64,000 nucleotides of DNA from Rhexocercosporidium sp. MPI-PUGE-AT-0058 (lineage: Eukaryota; Ascomycota; Leotiomycetes; Helotiales). The stretch is from contig JAGTJL010000031.1 of NCBI GenBank assembly GCA_020746875.1, positions 186,001 through 250,000 on the forward strand, written 5' to 3'. Position numbers and translations under genes: made by a program. Shown here piece after piece: positions 1-11,267 of this stretch (position 1 is the stretch's first letter; the number at the start of each line of letters is the position of its first letter). The notes below the pieces were generated by a model. The model was not told the origin of the DNA. It did no database searches and saw only the letters and a program-made list of their open reading frames with translations.

Positions 1-2
1 AC

Positions 3-1064
3 CTCCTCCTCACCCTCGCAACCCGCTACTGGACCACAGACCCCGACGACATCTTCATCCGCTGGGGCGGCCTCAACTCCGGCACCGAAGGTCTAAACTG
101 GTACCCAACAGACTTCACCCGCGACATCCAGCCTATCCCGTGCCACTCGCACAACGACTACTGGCGACGCATCCCTCTCTTCTCCGCCCTCCGCCACGGC
201 TGCACAGGTGTCGAAGCAGACGTCTGGCTCTACAACGACGAGCTCCTCGTAGGCCACAACACCGCTAGCCTATCACGAAACCGAACTTTCAGATCTCTCT
301 ACATCGACCCCCTCGTTCGTATTCTAGAACATCAGAACCAAGACACGGAATTCTACCACGGCACTACGAATGGAGTATTCGATGTCGATCCCGCTCAGAC
401 TCTCACCCTCCTCATCGATGTCAAGACCTCAGGCGCAGAGACTTGGCCTTGGATCTTGAAACAGCTGGAACCGCTTCGTGAGCGCGGCTGGTTATCTTTC
501 GTTGAGAATGATGTTGTGCATACGAGACCTATTACCGTTGTCGGCACAGGGAACACAAGATTCGATATCTTGACTGCCAACACGACGTACAGAGATGCAT
601 TCTTCGATGCACCACTCGATACAATGTGGGAGCCTCGCCACAGTACCTCGCCTTCCCAAAATTTCATTCTTACCACCTCCCCAGACCAAGACGAAGCCTC
701 AGACTTGGACACAACCACTTCACTCCCCCACCCAGCTTCATCTTCATCCCCCCACGACCTCGGCCAAGGCCTCTCAGGCACCACGCCCACCTCGCAATTT
801 AGCACCCAAAACTCCTACTACGCGTCCGTCTCCTTCCCCAAAGCAATCGGTCGTATCTGGCGCGGTCGCCTCTCCAACTCCCAAATGGCCATCCTACGCG
901 GCCAGATCAGAGGCGCGCACGCGAGGGGGTTGAAGGCGAGGTATTGGGATCTACCGGCTTGGCCATTGGGATTAAGGAATCATGTTTGGGATGTTTTGGT
1001 GAAAGAGGGGGTGGATGTGTTGAATGTTGATGATTTGAGGGGGGCGAGTCGATTGATTTGGTAG
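3..1064 (+). CDS. AIM6-like protein (PLC-like phosphodiesterase fold), 5'-partial
   Basis: The reading frame is already open at base 3 and runs without a stop to TAG at 1062-1064, so the N-terminus lies outside the window. The N-terminal part seen here holds HSHNDYWRRIPLFSALRHG and GVEADVWLYNDELLVGH, the signature of fungal 'altered inheritance of mitochondria protein 6' homologues, which share the PLC-like TIM-barrel phosphodiesterase fold. LLIDVKTSG and the C-terminal RGLKARYWDLPAWPLG and VDVLNVDDL segments also fit this family. A low-complexity Ser/Thr/Pro stretch (about 690-800) sits between conserved blocks, as is common in these proteins. No intron is visible in this part. The biochemical role of the family is poorly known; the first residues here (LLLTLATRYW) could be the end of a membrane segment. 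I am confident of the family, not of the function. Confidence 0.86.
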   Translation, partial: LLLTLATRYWTTDPDDIFIRWGGLNSGTEGLNWYPTDFTRDIQPIPCHSHNDYWRRIPLFSALRHGCTGVEADVWLYNDELLVGHNTASLSRNRTFRSLYIDPLVRILEHQNQDTEFYHGTTNGVFDVDPAQTLTLLIDVKTSGAETWPWILKQLEPLRERGWLSFVENDVVHTRPITVVGTGNTRFDILTANTTYRDAFFDAPLDTMWEPRHSTSPSQNFILTTSPDQDEASDLDTTTSLPHPASSSSPHDLGQGLSGTTPTSQFSTQNSYYASVSFPKAIGRIWRGRLSNSQMAILRGQIRGAHARGLKARYWDLPAWPLGLRNHVWDVLVKEGVDVLNVDDLRGASRLIW

Positions 1065-2461
1065 GGACATGGGGTCCGCGAGGTTGGGAAGGGGTGGGAG
1101 GAGAGAAGATTTTGAGCATGGCGTTTGAGAGGCATGGGGGCGTTCATATACCATTCCTGGCATTTGCATGTAGAGATTTGCTTAGACGCATATTCTAGAT
1201 GTTTTCGTGCAATTGTTGAGATACCAATATCAATACCATTTCGCATTCATTCATTCATTCATTCATTCATTCATTCATTCCATCTCGAACATGCCTATTG
1301 CTACATCACCCCTCCTCTCACTTCTCTTCAATCCACATTCCCTAATCAACCAACGGCTTTGCATTCCCAAAACACAGTTTATATCTCTCCCTCACCCATC
1401 ATCATTCACTATCTCGCTGGGATTCTCCCCGCCAAAGAAAGAAAGTAGTACACGACCCCTCACTCTCCCTTTCACTCAGAAACCGCACAGTGGCCAGCTG
1501 ATTCCGCGAGAGTAGAAAGTGGAGCTTCTTACCGAGCTACCTCAGTCAGGCTGTACTGGGAAAAGGAATGAGATACTTAGGTATAGTAGAAGCAGACCTG
1601 AATGATTACTTTGGGCTGGCGGTTTCGAAGAGAGTTGAGAAAGAAGCGTGTGCTCGGTTAAGAGGGGGGGGCGTTGGAGACATGTCAATCATCCCTCCTT
1701 CCCCGCTTACCTTCCAAGACTAACCCAATGTCTCTGTCTCCTTCCGAAGTTTAAATAATTAAAGATTAAATCCCTTCAAGACTTACTACGTCCCGGCCGC
1801 ATGGGGTCAGTGCGTGAACTACTGAGCCGAAAGAGCGAGTGGGTGGTAATTTGTATGTGCCATACTACTATAAAGAGATCAATAATGTGAGGAAACAATG
1901 GATGTAGGAGAATATGTTCTCGTTGAGTTCAGACTAGATAACAAGGTATCAGGAATCAATTTTCTCTTTCTTAAGTTTGGGGCTAGTAACTTCGTAAGCT
2001 CGCCGCTCTTGCTCAGGCGCTAATCACCCTCGGCTCAGTTGAAGAACCTGAGCACACTGAGTACGCACCGCTTGACCGCCCTTGAGCAGCAGCTCAACTG
2101 AGCCGACCTGAGCATCCTTTATTTCATAAACCATCCGCTTGCACGAGATTTTATGGAAATGAATGAATTAATCCGAACACGTATAGAATCCAGGCCAATT
2201 AGAGCACGTATAAGGGCGATTTCCCAGACCAGGTCAGGGGGTATATACTCTGCTGGCCTGGTCAGCGCCCGAAAAAGGACCCCCACCCGCTGCAGCCCGC
2301 TGGAAGAAGCATTAATCACCGCATATGCAGCTCAGCCTTCGTGTTGTACGTTAATTCGAGATCATCGAAGAGTTGTGTTGTTTAAAATGTCTTCGGTACC
2401 TTCTCCCCTCACCACTGAGTCTGTCCCTCTCGCTTTCACAGAACTCAATTGATTCTGGAAG
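1065..2461. other. Intergenic region with an inverted-repeat cluster and a TATA-like site
   Basis: I see no coding frame here. The stretch holds the CATT microsatellite, a GCTCAG/CTGAGC inverted-repeat cluster at 2011-2113, and a TATATAC motif at 2242-2248, about 215 bases before the next gene's start, which may belong to its promoter. Confidence 0.6.
1244..1280. repeat. (CATT)n microsatellite
   Basis: About nine uninterrupted copies of the tetranucleotide CATT lie 180 bases downstream of the AIM6-like stop codon. It is a simple-sequence repeat with no coding role. Confidence 0.97.
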
Positions 2462-4171
2462 ATGAGATTTTCTATTCTGTCGGTCACAGCTCTAGCTGTA
2501 GCAGTGGTCTCTGCTCTCCCAGCTGCTGATGTGCGGCTGGAACAGGGGCAGTCATTCAACCCGAAAGCACTGCTTGCCTGCGGAGCTTTGAAGCTCGCAT
2601 ACGGGGGCCAAGTGTTTTACCCAGGGCAAAAGAATTACACCGAGGAGAATGAACGTGAGTTTTCTACAAACCACTCATTCGCAATTACTGTTGACGTATG
2701 AATTCTGCGCAGACTTTTGGACGCCCACAAATTACCTTGCTCCAGCTTGTGTCTTCACCCCACAACGATCACTGGAAGTCTCAAGTGCGGTCCTTACAAT
2801 CACCAGCTTGAAGGCTACATTCGCCGTCCGTGGTGGCGGGCACATGCCAATTCCTGGTTACGCAAATACCAATGGAGGCGTGCTAATTGCTTTGACAAAT
2901 TTGAATCAAGTGACGCTCTCTGCGGATTCGTCGATTGCTTCGGTAGGTCCAGGTAGAAGGTGGTCAGAGGTGTATCTCGCTCTCGCCCCGGCAGGTTTGG
3001 TTGTTTTGGGCGGCAGAGTTGGACTTGTTGGTGTCCCCGGACTCCTTCTGGGAGGGGGCATCTCCTTTTATTCGAATCAACATGGCTTTGCATCTGATAA
3101 TGTTGTTGCTTTTGAGGTGAGCAGCTCGAGAAAAATCCTTACATGCTTGATCTTTTACTCAAAAGGTCCTAGGTCGTGCTTGCCAGTGGTCTCATTGTTA
3201 CCGCAACGTCCAAATCATACTCGGATCTTTTCTGGGCACTGAAAGGTGGCGCGAACTCATTTGGAATCGTCACTCGTTTTGATATTCTTACATACAAATC
3301 CCCCAGCATCTGCGCTGGCATTGCTCAGATTCCTTCAACTGAGCAGGAGAGCTTCCTCGATGCAGTCGCTAGCTTCGGGCAGAATGAATCTGCAGATTCG
3401 AAGGCAGCTGTCATACCGTCTATCTTCATGCTCGGAGCTCTTAATATTACGGTCTACACATCGGCCCTATTCTACGACGGGACTCAATGTGACCAACCTG
3501 CCTTGGCCAAACTCAATGCTGTGCCATCCATCGTCAACACCTACGGCCCGACTACACTCTATACGTATGTTAAAGGAACGGACGATTTGATTGGGGGCGG
3601 AATCCGCCAGGTCTTCAATGTAGTATCTAGCTATGCCAACAGAGAGGCTCTGCAGATCGTGCACGATACGTTTGTAGAATTGGTCACCGCCGAAATCTGG
3701 GACGTAGCTGGTCTCCAAGCTAGTGTCGCATTCCAACCCATAACAAAAAACTTCATCCAGCAAGGTATCAATAAGGGTGGTAATCCTCAGGGCGTTGATA
3801 TTTCTAAGGCTCCATACTTCTGTCAGTCATTGACCCCCCCCCCCCCCCCCTCCCCCCAATTTCTGTTGAAACCAATACTAACATACGTCCACGTAGGGAT
3901 GGTTGAGAATTTCTCTTGGACAGATCCCAAAGACGACGCTCGTATTTACGCAACGATGAAGAAGGTCACCGCTACGATCGAGGCGAAACTCTCCGCGGCG
4001 GGGCAATTGGCGAGGTATCAGTACCTCAACGATGCAGGTGAGGGGCAAAGTGTCTTCCAGGGCTACGGGCCAGGAAATCTTGCCAAATTGAAAGCAATCA
4101 GGAAGAAGTATGACCCGAAAAGATATTATACCGACTTGATGCCTGGTGGGTGGAAAGTTGATGAGGCTTGA
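2462..4171 (+). CDS. Secreted FAD-linked oxidoreductase, berberine-bridge (BBE)/PCMH type
   Basis: Predicted flavoenzyme of about 506 residues that oxidises a small substrate with covalently bound FAD and O2. Four exons are supported by frame: 2462-2654, 2713-3116, 3173-3821 and 3897-4171 (introns 58, 56 and 75 nt; the last has a TACTAAC branch site). Residues 1-19 (MRFSILSVTALAVAVVSAL) form a signal peptide. The FAD_binding_4 domain shows VRGGGHMPIPG, whose His matches the histidyl-FAD position, GPGRRWSEVY, GGRVGLVGVPGLLLGGGISF, and FEVVLASG across intron 2. The cysteine that gives a second FAD bond in some members is absent. The BBE domain closes the protein with KKYDPKRYYTDLMPGGW. The substrate cannot be told from sequence; such enzymes act in secondary metabolism or carbohydrate oxidation. 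The broken lactonohydrolase gene just downstream is suggestive of a sugar/lactone role but does not prove it. Confidence 0.9.
3834..3857. repeat. C17-T-C6 homopolymer inside an intron
   Basis: Seventeen C residues, one T and six more C lie within the third intron (3822-3896) of the FAD oxidoreductase gene, before the TACTAAC branch site. Such a run is prone to slippage and to sequencing error, but splicing removes it. Confidence 0.95.
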
Positions 4172-4922
4172 GTGCTTGGTGAACGGGTATAGATCTTCTC
4201 ACCTATTCTAGATGCACATACATATACATCCACATAGACTAACTATCATATTGAACGAGCCATACCTCTTGTTTTTTGGACTCCCTTTTCATTTCTTTCT
4301 CACTGATCCTCTTTATGTGCGACCGGCATGGCTCACACGCCAACTCGAGACCTAAATGCGAAGTCACAATGTCCATTTCCCAGCTCAAGGATTCAGCAAG
4401 AAGATCACCGGAGCAACAGTCAAAGGGGGGCTCTGCTAGATAGGCTTCTAAGGATTTCTGGAGCGTAAGGTAGAAGGTTAGGCAACAAGATAAGTTACCG
4501 CAAATGCGGCCTCAAGAGCAGCACGAAGGCAGAACTTCTAGCTGTAAATTTTCGCTTGAATCTCCTACATCGCCGTCTTTTAATGCAGGAAGAGGACTGT
4601 AAATCAGTAGCAAAATATCCTTCTCTACCTTCCGGTTTTTCAAATTGATTGGAATCTTGTATTGTGAATGCTGACTTTGTATGCAGCCAGCTTACTTGTA
4701 TCTAATGAAGGCGCTTTGTCATGCCTGCACCCAATTCACTGGTAGAAAATGGAAGATTATTCCTAATTCCGAAATTGGAGAAATTATCGAGTATCACAAA
4801 TCATATGCCGATAAGAGTAAGGCTACGACTCAGGGCTGCAGTTCATGACACCCATCCATGCACTGACTTGAACAACGATTTCCATTCTCCATTCGAGTCA
4901 AATCAGCCTCGCACACCTCACG
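4172..4922. other. Intergenic region, nothing recognised
   Basis: This is 3' flank of the FAD oxidoreductase gene and 5' flank of the lactonohydrolase remnant. No long frame, repeat or RNA gene was seen. Confidence 0.55.
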
Positions 4923-5687
4923 ATGTCTACGAAACCTACCCCAGATCCTTTACTATCAACCAAAGTCATCCATCGATTCTTTCTCCCAACACGGATCGAC
5001 AATCTCGCCATTCGCTCCAACGGGACGATACTCGTCACTCTCCTTACAACACCCGAGCTCTACCTCGTCGACCCGAAGCGTCCCTCAACTGCAACTCTCG
5101 TTACCAGCTTCCTGGAAGTGACTGAACTTACCGGAATCATCGAAGTTCAACCCGATATCTTCTACATCGCAGGAGGGAACTTCAACATAACCACTTTCGC
5201 GAACCAAGCGGGTTCATACTAGATCCGGGATGTAGACATAAGATCTTTCAAGACAGATTGCCTAGCCAAGATCGGAAAATTGACTAATCTGCCTCGCGCT
5301 GGGCTTCCGAATGGACTTGGGCTTCTTTCCAGAGTCTTGAGCCTTTATTTTGATCGCTGATTCCGAAATTGGTGCTGTTCGGAAACTTGACGTGAAAGAC
5401 AGCGGGCACAGAATAGCCATCCAAGTCGATGAAATACTTAGCTCGCACAGAATGTCATGAACTTTAGATTTCGTAAAGCTGCCGGAGGGGTGATCACGGT
5501 TGCAGGTGCAACGGATCAGTTGACTGTTGCGAAAGCGACTTCATGTCAATTTGGACGGACGGCAGAGGACAAGTATATCTTGTACGTCGCTACCTCTTGT
5601 AGCCTGGCTGCTCCGATCGATGAGACGGTTATGGAAGGTGTAAAAATCGTTGCTATCGATAGTAGTCTGTTCAAATTGAAGCCGTGA
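4923..5687 (+). pseudogene. SMP-30/gluconolactonase-like (lactonohydrolase) pseudogene
   Basis: The translated pieces together match the fungal SMP-30/gluconolactonase (six-bladed propeller lactonohydrolase) family, but the gene is broken. Piece 1 (4923-5219) begins with ATG and includes TRIDNLAIRSNGTILVT and DIFYIAGGNFN, ending at TAG 5220-5222. The same frame resumes beyond the stop with GLPNGLGLLS. Near 5350 the frame changes to LIADSEIGAVRKLDVKDSG. After a gap of family sequence it changes again at about 5455 to GGVITVAGATDQLTVA, then TSCQFGRTAEDKYILYV and KIVAIDSSLF. At least one nonsense codon, one frameshift and an internal deletion are therefore present. There is no recognisable signal peptide. 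The intact ancestor probably hydrolysed a lactone. It follows the FAD oxidoreductase on the same strand, a combination that could once have oxidised a sugar and opened the lactone. Confidence 0.8.
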
Positions 5688-5735
5688 TGATATAGTTGCG
5701 ATGGAAGGCAGTTGAGTTGAGTCTTTGATGATGGT

Positions 5736-6581
5736 CTACGATTGCAACTTGTCTCTCGTTTGCAGTAACTTTCTTCTCGCCATCGCTTCCTCTTCTATGA
5801 TCCCAACAATGGTCATGTTTGGTGCTCGGACTAGTCTCCTCATTCTCTTTGCACTTTCGTCTCCCATAACCACGACAAAAATTTCAGGCCGCTTAATGAT
5901 CTTGACAATTTCCAAGTCCGATCCCTCCCATACACCTGTGATTGACTCTCGTCCAACCGTATTCATTTCTACGCGGAGGGATTGCAGGCCCTGCATCGAA
6001 GCAAGTGAGCTCCATGTCTCTATCCACTCCCTTTGGTACCGACTGCATCCTCTCGAAGCGGCCTCGACCTTTCCTTGAAGGCAGAATCGCCGGGATGCCT
6101 CTGATAGCGAAGGAGGCTTGGGGAGAGTCCAACAAAGGATGAGTGAAGGCATAACATTTATTCTATGGGTGGGAAATAGCTTCGGAAGTTGGCAAATTGC
6201 CTCCGGTGACCTCGTGTCGAATGTGTTCAGCTCGTATAGATATCTGATGCTCTCCGAATATCTTTGCCATCAGTTGAACTCACCCAAAACTACGGACAAC
6301 ACTCACGACTGCGCACAAGCCAAGATGAGTCCATAGACACCAATAGTCGGCCATTTCGCTTTGCCTTTCTTTTGCAACCAAGCTTGGCATCTCAGGCGGC
6401 AATTCTCATCTTCAGCCCAGCAACACGAACCTCTTAGCTTCTTCCAATCATTTTCGTCGATCCACAGATGGATGATCATTCCACCCATGAGGCTCTTCCA
6501 GATCATGTCTCTAACTTCTCTGGGTAATGATAGCAAGGGGCTGTTCAATTGCACGAATCCAGGATGTTCTAGGTTGGCCAT
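5736..6581 (-). CDS. DUF7730-like (F-box-like N-terminus) protein
   Basis: Two minus-strand exons give one continuous protein: exon 1 6581-6307 and exon 2 6261-5736, joined by a 45-nt GTGAGT...AAAG intron that removes an in-frame TGA. The N-terminal SPLLSLPREVRDMIWKSLMGG is the hallmark of the large fungal 'LPxExRxxIW' families (DUF7730/2EXR), and the spliced join restores ACAQS-YSESIRYLYELNTFD, matching the typical 'lxxCrxxYsEaixlLYxxNtF' block. Total length is about 266 residues; an upstream ATG at 6641 would add 20. These families are expanded in Leotiomycetes and Dothideomycetes, have no known biochemical activity, and resemble F-box modules. The call is good at family level; the 45-nt intron is at the short end for this genome. 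Confidence 0.72.
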
Positions 6582-8805
6582 GTCTCTGGATCTGAGGGTT
6601 CGGTTAGTAAAGTAACCCCGTTGGTGATTGAGCAAAAGCACTGAACTGATTTCGAAACATTCTTAATCTTGTAGTTCCTTTAAGGAGAAGCGAGGTCAGG
6701 CGAGGTTTTCGTGTCTTGCCTACGGCAGACTCCGAGTCGATGACAGACTTGACTTTAAACATCATTGAGATAGGTTCTCTAGACGTGAATTACTGTGGAA
6801 TGGAGGTAAGGTAAGACGTTCGACGGAAATCAATTTCAGCACAGATATAAAGGCTCTGGGATTGCTTCCTCGTTCTCGGTGCTGATTTCAGCTCATGCAA
6901 GGCTGAAGTAAGCAGAGCTGCAGCCTAGAAAATAGCACAACCTTGCGTGGGGCGCTCTGAGTTAGTCACGTGCGACAATCTGAACTGCATTTGTTTGAAA
7001 ACACTTCTTGGATTGCCTGGAGGCTGAATCTCATCTAACACTCGAGGTTCGCGGTTCGTTTTCCCAAGTCAGATATATACTCCGTACTTTGAACACCAAA
7101 TTCGCCCCTAGTTGCTTCGCTTAATCAACCCTTCGAGCTCTCCCTTGCTTTGCAGTGACTTGTTTCCTCTCTTCATTAGTCGCTGATCCATGCTCGCTAC
7201 TTCAATCAAGTTCTGCAGTTAGCTTGTAACTTTAATTGCAACGGCTACACGATCCTTTCAAGCGCTTCAGGTCCTCCCTTTCATCACTTTTCCCGCTGCC
7301 CCCTCGTTGAAGGTCAACTTAACTCTTTAACAATTTTATTAGTTGTTTTTTTCCCCCGCCAGTATACCACTACTCGGTCTCCTCATCTATTTACTCAGTA
7401 ATTTGGGACAAGGAGATAGCATAATTAGTAGATCCTTTTTCAGACTTGATTAGAACTTCAGTCTTCAGTGTTTCTTTCACCTTGCATTTTGAAGCAATTG
7501 CGGAAGCCTTTGAAATGTAAGCGATGCCCAGCAAATACATCCATTAGCATTAAAGAACGGGAGCGATGAAGAGATCTTCAGGGGTATGGTACAGAGTAGT
7601 GTGTTCATTTGAGTCCTTGGTACTAAGAGAAGATCTGACTCGGAAATCTGAGAGAAGCCGTTGCTGATGGCGAGCGCCGCTTTGCATCTAGCGGAGGAGA
7701 GCGTTGAATTGAGATGCTCGGTACAATAGCGTGTTTAAACTGTCATATGTGACAAGAGTCTTCTTATGTGTTCACAATCGAAAGCGAAAGTCCATAAATA
7801 TCATAGTTTTAAGCCTGCCCTGGGATGTAAACTGCATGACAACCCATGCCTTTTATACTGTACAGTTACTGCAGTTGACCATCGGATTTCGACCAAAGAT
7901 ATTGTTTAAGAATTCTACAACCTCTCGATTCAAAGAACAATTAAAAATTTGAAGCAACAGAAGTAGATGCAAAAGCTTGAACTTCGGTCAGAATATTCAT
8001 TGCCAAGCTTTTGGTTCAGACGGAGAAACAATGCTGGCGAAAGCTTCTCATGATCACGAAACGAGATAGGAATGAAGCCGCAGCTCCCGAAACTCGGTGT
8101 ATTAGGTATCAGAATTATTTCTTTCTACTCGAGTATCGTGAGTAGAATGTTAATTATTTATCTGGTGGCGTGTTCGCCAAGCAGCTCAAGTGCTGGTACC
8201 TGCCTGATCTGTTTTCCTCCATTAAACTTCCGCCTCCATGGTCCCGGTTAGTATGCTTCAATATGCATGATGTCAATTTAACTTGAGTTGTTATCACTTC
8301 GGCGCTGCTGATGACGGCAGAAACCATTATCCAGCTTCCTAAATCAACAACACAAGCGTTGGCAATCACGACTCTGTCATCTTGGCAACTTGGCACTGAA
8401 GAGATAAGCACGAATCCAGGAACAATGAGCTCCCAATGTTTCATGTTCCAAGGATCAAAGTCCGCATCAAAGGCAGCGAAGTTCTAATAATCGATTAACT
8501 AGGTCACGATAATCTTTGCGAGGCACGGAATCGGAATCCTTTGGCCTGCGCCGCTCGCCACATGCCTTTCCTCCACCTCGTACACCCACCGTTGGGAATA
8601 TTCCACACGTGAAGCTCTTCTAGAAACTCGTCCTCGCATGCCCAGAGAATACCAAATTTGGCATCTTGGCATGTAGACAAGTGGCTGGCACTCGGAGCCC
8701 GCTGATCGTGAGTGTAGCTATATAAGCCATACCCACTTTCAACAAGATGAGTGCGCATCTCCTTCAATCTTGTCCGAGGTTTCCAGTCATTTTTCGTATC
8801 CCACG
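6582..8805. other. Long intergenic region, no supported gene
   Basis: Over 2.2 kb no open frame shows family similarity or convincing splicing. The interval 7050-7480 is rich in pyrimidine runs, as seen in leader or promoter DNA. A 96-codon minus-strand frame at 8154-8444 is the longest inside it and resembles nothing I know. The last 100 bases form the promoter of the carboxypeptidase gene. Confidence 0.5.
8719..8726 (+). promoter_or_regulatory. TATA box of the M14 carboxypeptidase gene
   Basis: TATATAAG lies 80 bases upstream of the ATG at 8806, a normal spacing for a fungal core promoter followed by a short leader. Confidence 0.5.
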
Positions 8806-10157
8806 ATGAAGTTCTCACGGATTTTCCCCGCTCTTCTGGCTCTAGTTCCGACATCTCAAGCCTGCCTGCTCCCAGGAGAGTCGGAAATCGATGGAGCCGG
8901 ACCAGTTCGTCGACAAACCACCAATACCGGGATCGCTATCGGAACTGGTGATCGATTCAACAATGGCACCATTGCTCCCAGGGGTCTAGGGACCCAACCT
9001 GCTGGGACTGATCTCGGCTCTCTCCTTAGCGTCAAGGAGATTGAGAGTGCTTTCAGAGGTCTCGCAAAGGTGTACAGCATGGAGACTTTCGAGACTCCTT
9101 TCAAAACCTATGAGAATGCGACGATCTTTGGAGGCAAGATTGGAGGGAAATTCAACGGCCAATGCGATAACTCTTTCCGTGTCTTCCTCAACGCAGCCAT
9201 TCATGCCAGGGAGCGTGGCTCTTCAGACAATCTTCTGTATTTCCTCGGGGACTTGTTGTATGCTTACAAGAACAAAGTTGGCCTCGTCTATGGCGGCCGT
9301 AGCTTCACGTTTGAGGACGTCCGTAAGGCTCTGTGGGTATTGTGTTTCTACCACTGAGTAACCCCGATGGAGTTGCTTGGGACCAAGCTACCAATTCCTG
9401 CTGGAGGAAGAACCGCAACCCAACTTCGGCGATTCCAGGAAACCCGAACTCAATTGGCATTGATCTTAACCGCAACTTTGACTTCCTGTGGGATTTCCCA
9501 AAGCTGTTTACCGCCACCGTTCCACCAAATGTTGCATCCAACAACCCAGCTGCGCAAACCTTCCACGGCCTCAGTCCCGAGTCTGAAGCCGAGACAAAGA
9601 GCATCGTTTGGGTTATGAATAAATTCTCAGCTCTCCGTTGGTTCTTGGATATCCACTCCTACATTGGTGTTGTGCTCTACAACTGGGGATCTGATGACAG
9701 TCAATCAAGCATGCCAGGCATGAATTTTTTGAATGCGACATACAACGAAGAGAGAGGTCTGATGCCAGATCAACCATCTGATAATCTGGTTTACTCGGAA
9801 TATGTACCCAGCAATGACTGGAGGGACAAGATATACGCAGCTATGAGGATGGGCAACGCAATGGATGCATCGACAGGACGCCACTACGAGGTCGAACAGG
9901 CTGCCTACTTGTATCCGACTTCCGGCGCCAGTGATGATTATGCATACTCGAGACATTTTGCCGACCCGAGTAAGAGTAAGATTCATGGGTTTACAGTCGA
10001 ATTTGGATTTGGAAACGAAGAGGCTTCTTGTGCTTTCTACCCCACACCCGAACAATACCACCAAAACATGCTAGAGACAAGTGCGGGATTCATGGAGTTC
10101 CTGTTGTCTGCAGAGATGATCAGACTTGGGGATCGTGGAAGCTGTCCGGGATTTTAG
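8806..10157 (+). pseudogene. Secreted M14 zinc carboxypeptidase with a one-base frameshift
   Basis: A secreted metallocarboxypeptidase that would remove C-terminal amino acids from peptides. The start is ATG 8806, because MKFSRIFPALLALVPTSQA is a clear signal peptide. All M14 landmarks are present: zinc ligands in IHARERGSS (about residues 132-140), substrate/zinc site NRNFDFLW, third zinc His in LDIHSY, and catalytic Glu in FTVEFGFG. Frame 1 is open from 8806 to about 9331 (DVRKAL), then the family sequence GIVFLPLSNPDG continues in another frame from about 9333 to TAG 10157. No GT-AG intron can bridge this without deleting conserved residues, so one base is missing near 9331-9333. With the shift the protein would end about 27 bases later and lose half the active site. 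It is either a very young pseudogene or an assembly error; the rest of the gene is undamaged. Confidence 0.85.
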
Positions 10158-10348
10158 GCAGTTGGGAGCAAATTAGAGCTGTTACCTCGCTTAAACCCAT
10201 AAACATGTCCACATTCAAAACACATCAGTAAATGAACAATCAGACCGGAACAGTACACAAAATGATGATTAACATGATCAGATTTCAAAACATCCCCTTA
10301 CTTCGACTAACAGAATACACCAGCCCTACAAAAAATTGCAAAGCCCGC

Positions 10349-10762
10349 TCAGAACTCCTCGTAAAATGACATGGAAGCAGCGCAGCCTTCCGACGTGTCT
10401 GCAATTGCTCCTCTTCTCGATGAACCTCTGCCAGCAATTACACATTTGTAGTAATGAGCCCGATTGGACAACCCAATGTCCCTCAAGAGATCAAGAGTGT
10501 ATCCATTTTTCTCCATGGGACATCTGATGAAATCAGGGATGCCAATCTTCAGGGGCGTATTTGCTACGAAGTCTACGATCCTGAGACAAACCTTCTCCCA
10601 GTTTTCGATTCGCTCACTTGTCTTTGGAATTTTAAACTGGAAGATGTGGATATCAGAAATCGGAATCTGTGGGAAACTGGGCTTATTTGTGTTGATGCAG
10701 GGTTCGAGATGAACACGCCAAGAAAGGTGGTTTTTTTTTTTTTTTTGATGATATAGACTCAA
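10349..10762 (-). CDS. Uncharacterised minus-strand reading frame, possible 3' exon
   Basis: A 137-codon frame whose central and C-terminal parts (for example IPDFIRCPMEKNGYTLDLL and AHYYKCVIAGRGSSRRG) look like ordinary globular coding sequence. Its first residues, YHQKKKKNH, are only the translation of a T16 tract, so the true start is probably elsewhere or an upstream exon is missing. I do not recognise the family. No companion exon was found between 10762 and 11267. It could be a small hypothetical gene, the last exon of one, or chance. Confidence 0.3.
   Translation of the reverse strand: MSLYHQKKKKNHLSWRVHLEPCINTNKPSFPQIPISDIHIFQFKIPKTSERIENWEKVCLRIVDFVANTPLKIGIPDFIRCPMEKNGYTLDLLRDIGLSNRAHYYKCVIAGRGSSRRGAIADTSEGCAASMSFYEEF
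10731..10746. repeat. T16 homopolymer
   Basis: Sixteen consecutive T residues lie at the upstream edge of the uncertain minus-strand frame 10349-10762. Confidence 0.95.
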
Positions 10763-11267
10763 TGATAAGGAATTGCGAGGGAGAAACTCTCAAGGAAATC
10801 ATTCGGCATCGTAACACGACATTTCAAGCCCGAGAAAAGGTAATGAGTGATGAGAAAAGCATTTCCACAAAGACTCGAGGGGGATTATCATGAGATTGAC
10901 GACGAAGTGACAGAATAACAGTTCATCAAGGAAAGGACAGAAACAAATGGGAAGCTTGGAGCACGAGAAAAGCTACCCGTGAAGCAAAGGAATTACGTAC
11001 TAAGAGACATTCTAGTTGTCGAGGCCTTTGATAGTGTCAAACCGAAGCTAGAAAGAGGAATGGACTGTGAACAAGATGAGGGGCTATGCCAGTCGTTCCT
11101 TGACTGGTCCAAGCCTCATGCCAAATAGTCGTAAGAGAGAAGACATGATTTAGGCCAACTTTGGTAACGTAAAGATTAAGAGCTGGTGGGCTTATTAGAA
11201 CCCATGCATTGAAATCTACGCTTGTATGGAGGTTAGTGCTACTAAAAGAACTCAACATCTATTTGGC

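Noticed and set aside
8154..8444. 96-codon minus-strand frame
   Set aside because: There is no motif, no splice partner and no promoter signal; it is probably chance.
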